A stretch of 15,582 bases of DNA from Desulfurococcales archaeon (GTDB taxonomy: Archaea; Thermoproteota; Thermoprotei_A; Sulfolobales; Fervidicoccaceae). The stretch spans positions 1 to 15,582 of the forward strand of contig JALTXS010000078.1 of NCBI GenBank assembly GCA_027048265.1. Direction: 5' to 3'. The notes under the pieces were generated by a model. That model was not told the DNA's origin. It saw only the letters and a list, made by a program, of their open reading frames with translations, and did no database searches. Made by a program: the position numbers and the translations under genes. Each line of letters opens with the position of its first letter. Position 1 is the first letter of the stretch. This document shows positions 13,990 through 15,582 of this stretch, piece after piece.

Positions 13990-14076
13990 GGCCACCACCC
14001 TACTAGTGAGAATTCCTAGTCATGGACTCCCAACGTGATTGTCTATGCGTGCAACGCCAAAAAGCTTGCCCAGGGC

Positions 14077-15582
14077 CTACGCGTGCCTGTACCTCGAGCG
14101 CCCTCTCAGCCGGGGGAGGAACACCCCCTCCTCGCCTACCAGCCTGAGGGCGCCCTCTGGGTCCAGGGCCGCATTTATGTAGTGGTCGCTCAGAGTCTTC
14201 AGAGTAGTGTTCTCACCCGCTATCATGACCGTAACAAGGCTCACGCCCGCCCTCTCTAGGAGGCGCCTGTCAAGGATGACCTGGTCCTCACCATCGGTTA
14301 TCAGGACGACAGTGTTTGTCTTGTCCCCCAGCCCTCTCTCAACGATGTCCTCCACGGCTGTCTCCAGGGCCTGTGCTATCCTAGTACCCCCACCGGGGGG
14401 CACCTTTAGGAGGGCCTCAAGAACCTCCAGTGGGTCCTCCAGGGGCCTGTCATGGGGGTGTAGGCGGGCGTCGAACATCCTGAGTAGGAAGTCCCTGTTC
14501 CTCGCCCGGGCCACCCTGTAGAGGGCGAGGGCCACGCTCCTCGACCATATCATCTTGTAGCCTCCCATGCTCCCGCTGTTGTGGACCACGAATCCGTCTG
14601 CTATGAAAAGGTGGTTCCTATCAAGCCTGATGTCCAGGACCCTCTCCTCACCCAGTAGCTCAACACCCGTGACCTCGGCGCTCACCAGCCGCCCCCCACT
14701 GTAGACGCTGACCTGATCCTCCTCCACCGTCTGGGGCCTCCCCCAGGCGAGTAGCCTGTCCCCCGGCCTCGCCTGCGAGGCTGGTACAAGTATGATGTTC
14801 TCGTCCCTGACGATGGGTATCAAATGGTCCTCACTCGCCCTGAGCACTCCCCAGGCGGTCCTCAGGCCAAGGACCCTCTTGACACCCCCATCAACAACAC
14901 GGACAACACGTGCAGGTTCAAGGGATATGCGGGTGTGCCTGCTCCTCCACCCCGCCAGGCTCCGCGCATAGTGTGAGAACTGTATCCTCACGCTTAGGAC
15001 CTCATCCCCCTCCCTAACATCCCCAAGGGGCTTCTCCTCACCCCCATCCATCGCTATCATGGCGTTGCTAGGAAGGCACTTGTCGAGAAGCACGTAGAGC
15101 GTCCCCTCCATGCTCTCCTCCATCTCCCTCGAAAGGAACCCCACCCCGGCGAGCTTCGCCATGAACAGCTCCTCAGGGAGTGCCAGCTCCCGGGGAAGAG
15201 CATGCTCAGGGCTGCCCGTGACCCTGTAACCCCGGATCTCCTCCCCCCTCCTAACCACCCTCTTCTCCAAGTGGGCGAACCGGGGCATCCTCTGCAAGGT
15301 AGCGCGGGCTAGCTCCAGTATACCCTGGGCATCCCTCACGTCAACAAGGCTCTGGGAAAGATCCATGAGCTTCCGGAACTCCCCCAGCTCAACCCCAGCT
15401 CCACCTCCCCCGAGAACCTCTCTAACACTCTTAGCGGCCTCAGCCACGCGGTTCGCCTTCCTAACAGCCTCTACAAGGGACTCCTCAACACCCTCGCCCG
15501 GAGCCTCCTCATCTCCCTCCACGGCCTCACCCTCACTGCCCTCTCCCTCCTCCCCCGCTGAGCTTTCTCCATCTCCGCTCGC
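14077..15582 (-). CDS. VWA-domain (CoxE/ViaA-like) protein interrupted by an intein; N-terminus beyond the right edge
   Basis: At least 501 codons, open to the window edge. The first visible ~35 residues are an acidic Gly/Glu/Ser stretch (GDGESSAGEEGEGSEG and on), then a helical region (AVRKANRVAEAAKSVREVLGG, LSQSLVDVRDAQGILELARATL). This is followed by GSPEHALPRELALPEELFMAKLAGVGFLSREMEE, typical of VWA proteins that partner MoxR/RavA-type AAA ATPases. The VWA domain begins LYVLLDK (Asp codon 15084-15082), is cut by the intein at 15078-14578, and resumes SGSMGGYKMIWSRSVALAL. The MIDAS motif is complete after splicing: DKSGS, Thr in PPGGGTRIAQ (14385-14383) and Asp in LITDGED (14295-14293). 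The spliced product would have at least 334 residues. A GTG at 15522 is only the first start-like codon inside the window, and the frame continues beyond it. A MoxR-like ATPase gene would be expected nearby, outside the window. Confidence 0.88.
   Translation of the reverse strand, partial: ASGDGESSAGEEGEGSEGEAVEGDEEAPGEGVEESLVEAVRKANRVAEAAKSVREVLGGGGAGVELGEFRKLMDLSQSLVDVRDAQGILELARATLQRMPRFAHLEKRVVRRGEEIRGYRVTGSPEHALPRELALPEELFMAKLAGVGFLSREMEESMEGTLYVLLDKCLPSNAMIAMDGGEEKPLGDVREGDEVLSVRIQFSHYARSLAGWRSRHTRISLEPARVVRVVDGGVKRVLGLRTAWGVLRASEDHLIPIVRDENIILVPASQARPGDRLLAWGRPQTVEEDQVSVYSGGRLVSAEVTGVELLGEERVLDIRLDRNHLFIADGFVVHNSGSMGGYKMIWSRSVALALYRVARARNRDFLLRMFDARLHPHDRPLEDPLEVLEALLKVPPGGGTRIAQALETAVEDIVERGLGDKTNTVVLITDGEDQVILDRRLLERAGVSLVTVMIAGENTTLKTLSDHYINAALDPEGALRLVGEEGVFLPRLRGRSRYRHA
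14578..15078 (-). mobile_element. Mini-intein (167 residues) inserted in the MIDAS motif of the VWA protein
   Basis: This in-frame segment has all protein-splicing signatures. Block A at the start is CLPSNAMIAMDGG...GDVREGDEVLSV, with Cys1 as nucleophile. Block B at residues 77-90 is GVLRASEDHLIPIV, with His85 and a Ser in place of the usual Thr three residues before it. Block F is VLDIRLDRNHLFIADGFVV, and block G is VVHN with penultimate His166 and terminal Asn167. The next residue, the first of the C-extein, is Ser. Removing it restores LLDK-SGSMGG. Only about 60 residues separate blocks B and F and no dodecapeptide (LAGLIDADG-type) motifs are visible, so this is a mini-intein without a homing endonuclease. 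Base composition looks like that of the host gene, which suggests long residence. Confidence 0.93.

Noticed and set aside
13286..14038. 250-codon plus-strand open frame opposite the Sua5 gene
   Set aside because: Ser/Thr/Pro-rich composition typical of an antisense reading; the YrdC motifs on the other strand are decisive.
13990..14076. Possible tRNA or small RNA between Sua5 and the VWA gene
   Set aside because: No cloverleaf-compatible pairing, no TTCGA-type T-loop and no CCA-adjacent acceptor stem was found by eye; the gap is short.
14578..15078. Homing endonuclease inside the intein
   Set aside because: Only about 60 residues lie between blocks B and F, with no LAGLIDADG-like or HNH motif.
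1..15582. CRISPR arrays, insertion sequences or integration sites
   Set aside because: No spaced direct repeats, transposase motifs or tRNA-derived attachment sequences were seen; the only mobile-type element is the intein.

Overview
The window looks like part of the chromosome of a hyperthermophilic crenarchaeon, probably of the Desulfurococcales/Acidilobales type. The reasons are the crenarchaeal character of its genes (a non-phosphorylating glyceraldehyde-3-phosphate dehydrogenase, a sulfolobal-type MTA phosphorylase with a cysteine-rich tail, a helix-turn-helix riboflavin kinase, a second proteasome beta subunit), archaeal TATA boxes, GC-rich coding DNA with frequent TTG and GTG starts, and short intergenic gaps. 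No tRNA, rRNA, CRISPR array or insertion sequence was seen. No stretch longer than about 170 bases lacks a gene.

Layout from left to right. Positions 1-1250, minus strand: a BtpA-family TIM-barrel gene followed 8 bases later by the start of a membrane-anchored alpha/beta hydrolase that runs off the left edge. Positions 1367-2923, minus: GAPN, with a T-rich terminator after it and a divergent AT-rich promoter region before it. Positions 3091-5154, plus: a large polytopic membrane protein with a GT-C glycosyltransferase-like motif; it converges on, and overlaps by 6 bases, the next block. Positions 5149-10926, minus: six tightly packed genes, read from right to left as MTA phosphorylase, degenerate SIS/PGI-PMI-like protein, rhomboid protease, CitG-like protein, class II glutamine amidotransferase and class III (GSAM-like) aminotransferase. 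Positions 11012-12415, plus: proteasome beta subunit without the usual Thr1, then the riboflavin kinase/regulator. Positions 12450-15582, minus: a four-helix membrane protein, threonylcarbamoyl-AMP synthase, and a VWA-domain protein that runs off the right edge.

The strongest special feature is a 167-residue mini-intein (14578-15078) in the VWA protein. It sits exactly inside the DxSxS metal-binding (MIDAS) motif, so the VWA domain should be unable to bind its metal ligand until splicing has occurred. No homing endonuclease is visible.

A second recurring signal concerns starts. Many genes have a GG-TG Shine-Dalgarno-like element whose GG lies 8 bases before an in-frame TTG or GTG. The longest-ORF start is therefore usually wrong by 3 to 23 codons, and the starts given here follow this signal together with family N-termini and TATA positions. 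Several genes are recognisable but altered in family-defining residues: the proteasome subunit, the SIS protein and the CitG-like protein. All functional calls rest on reading motifs by eye, without database searches.
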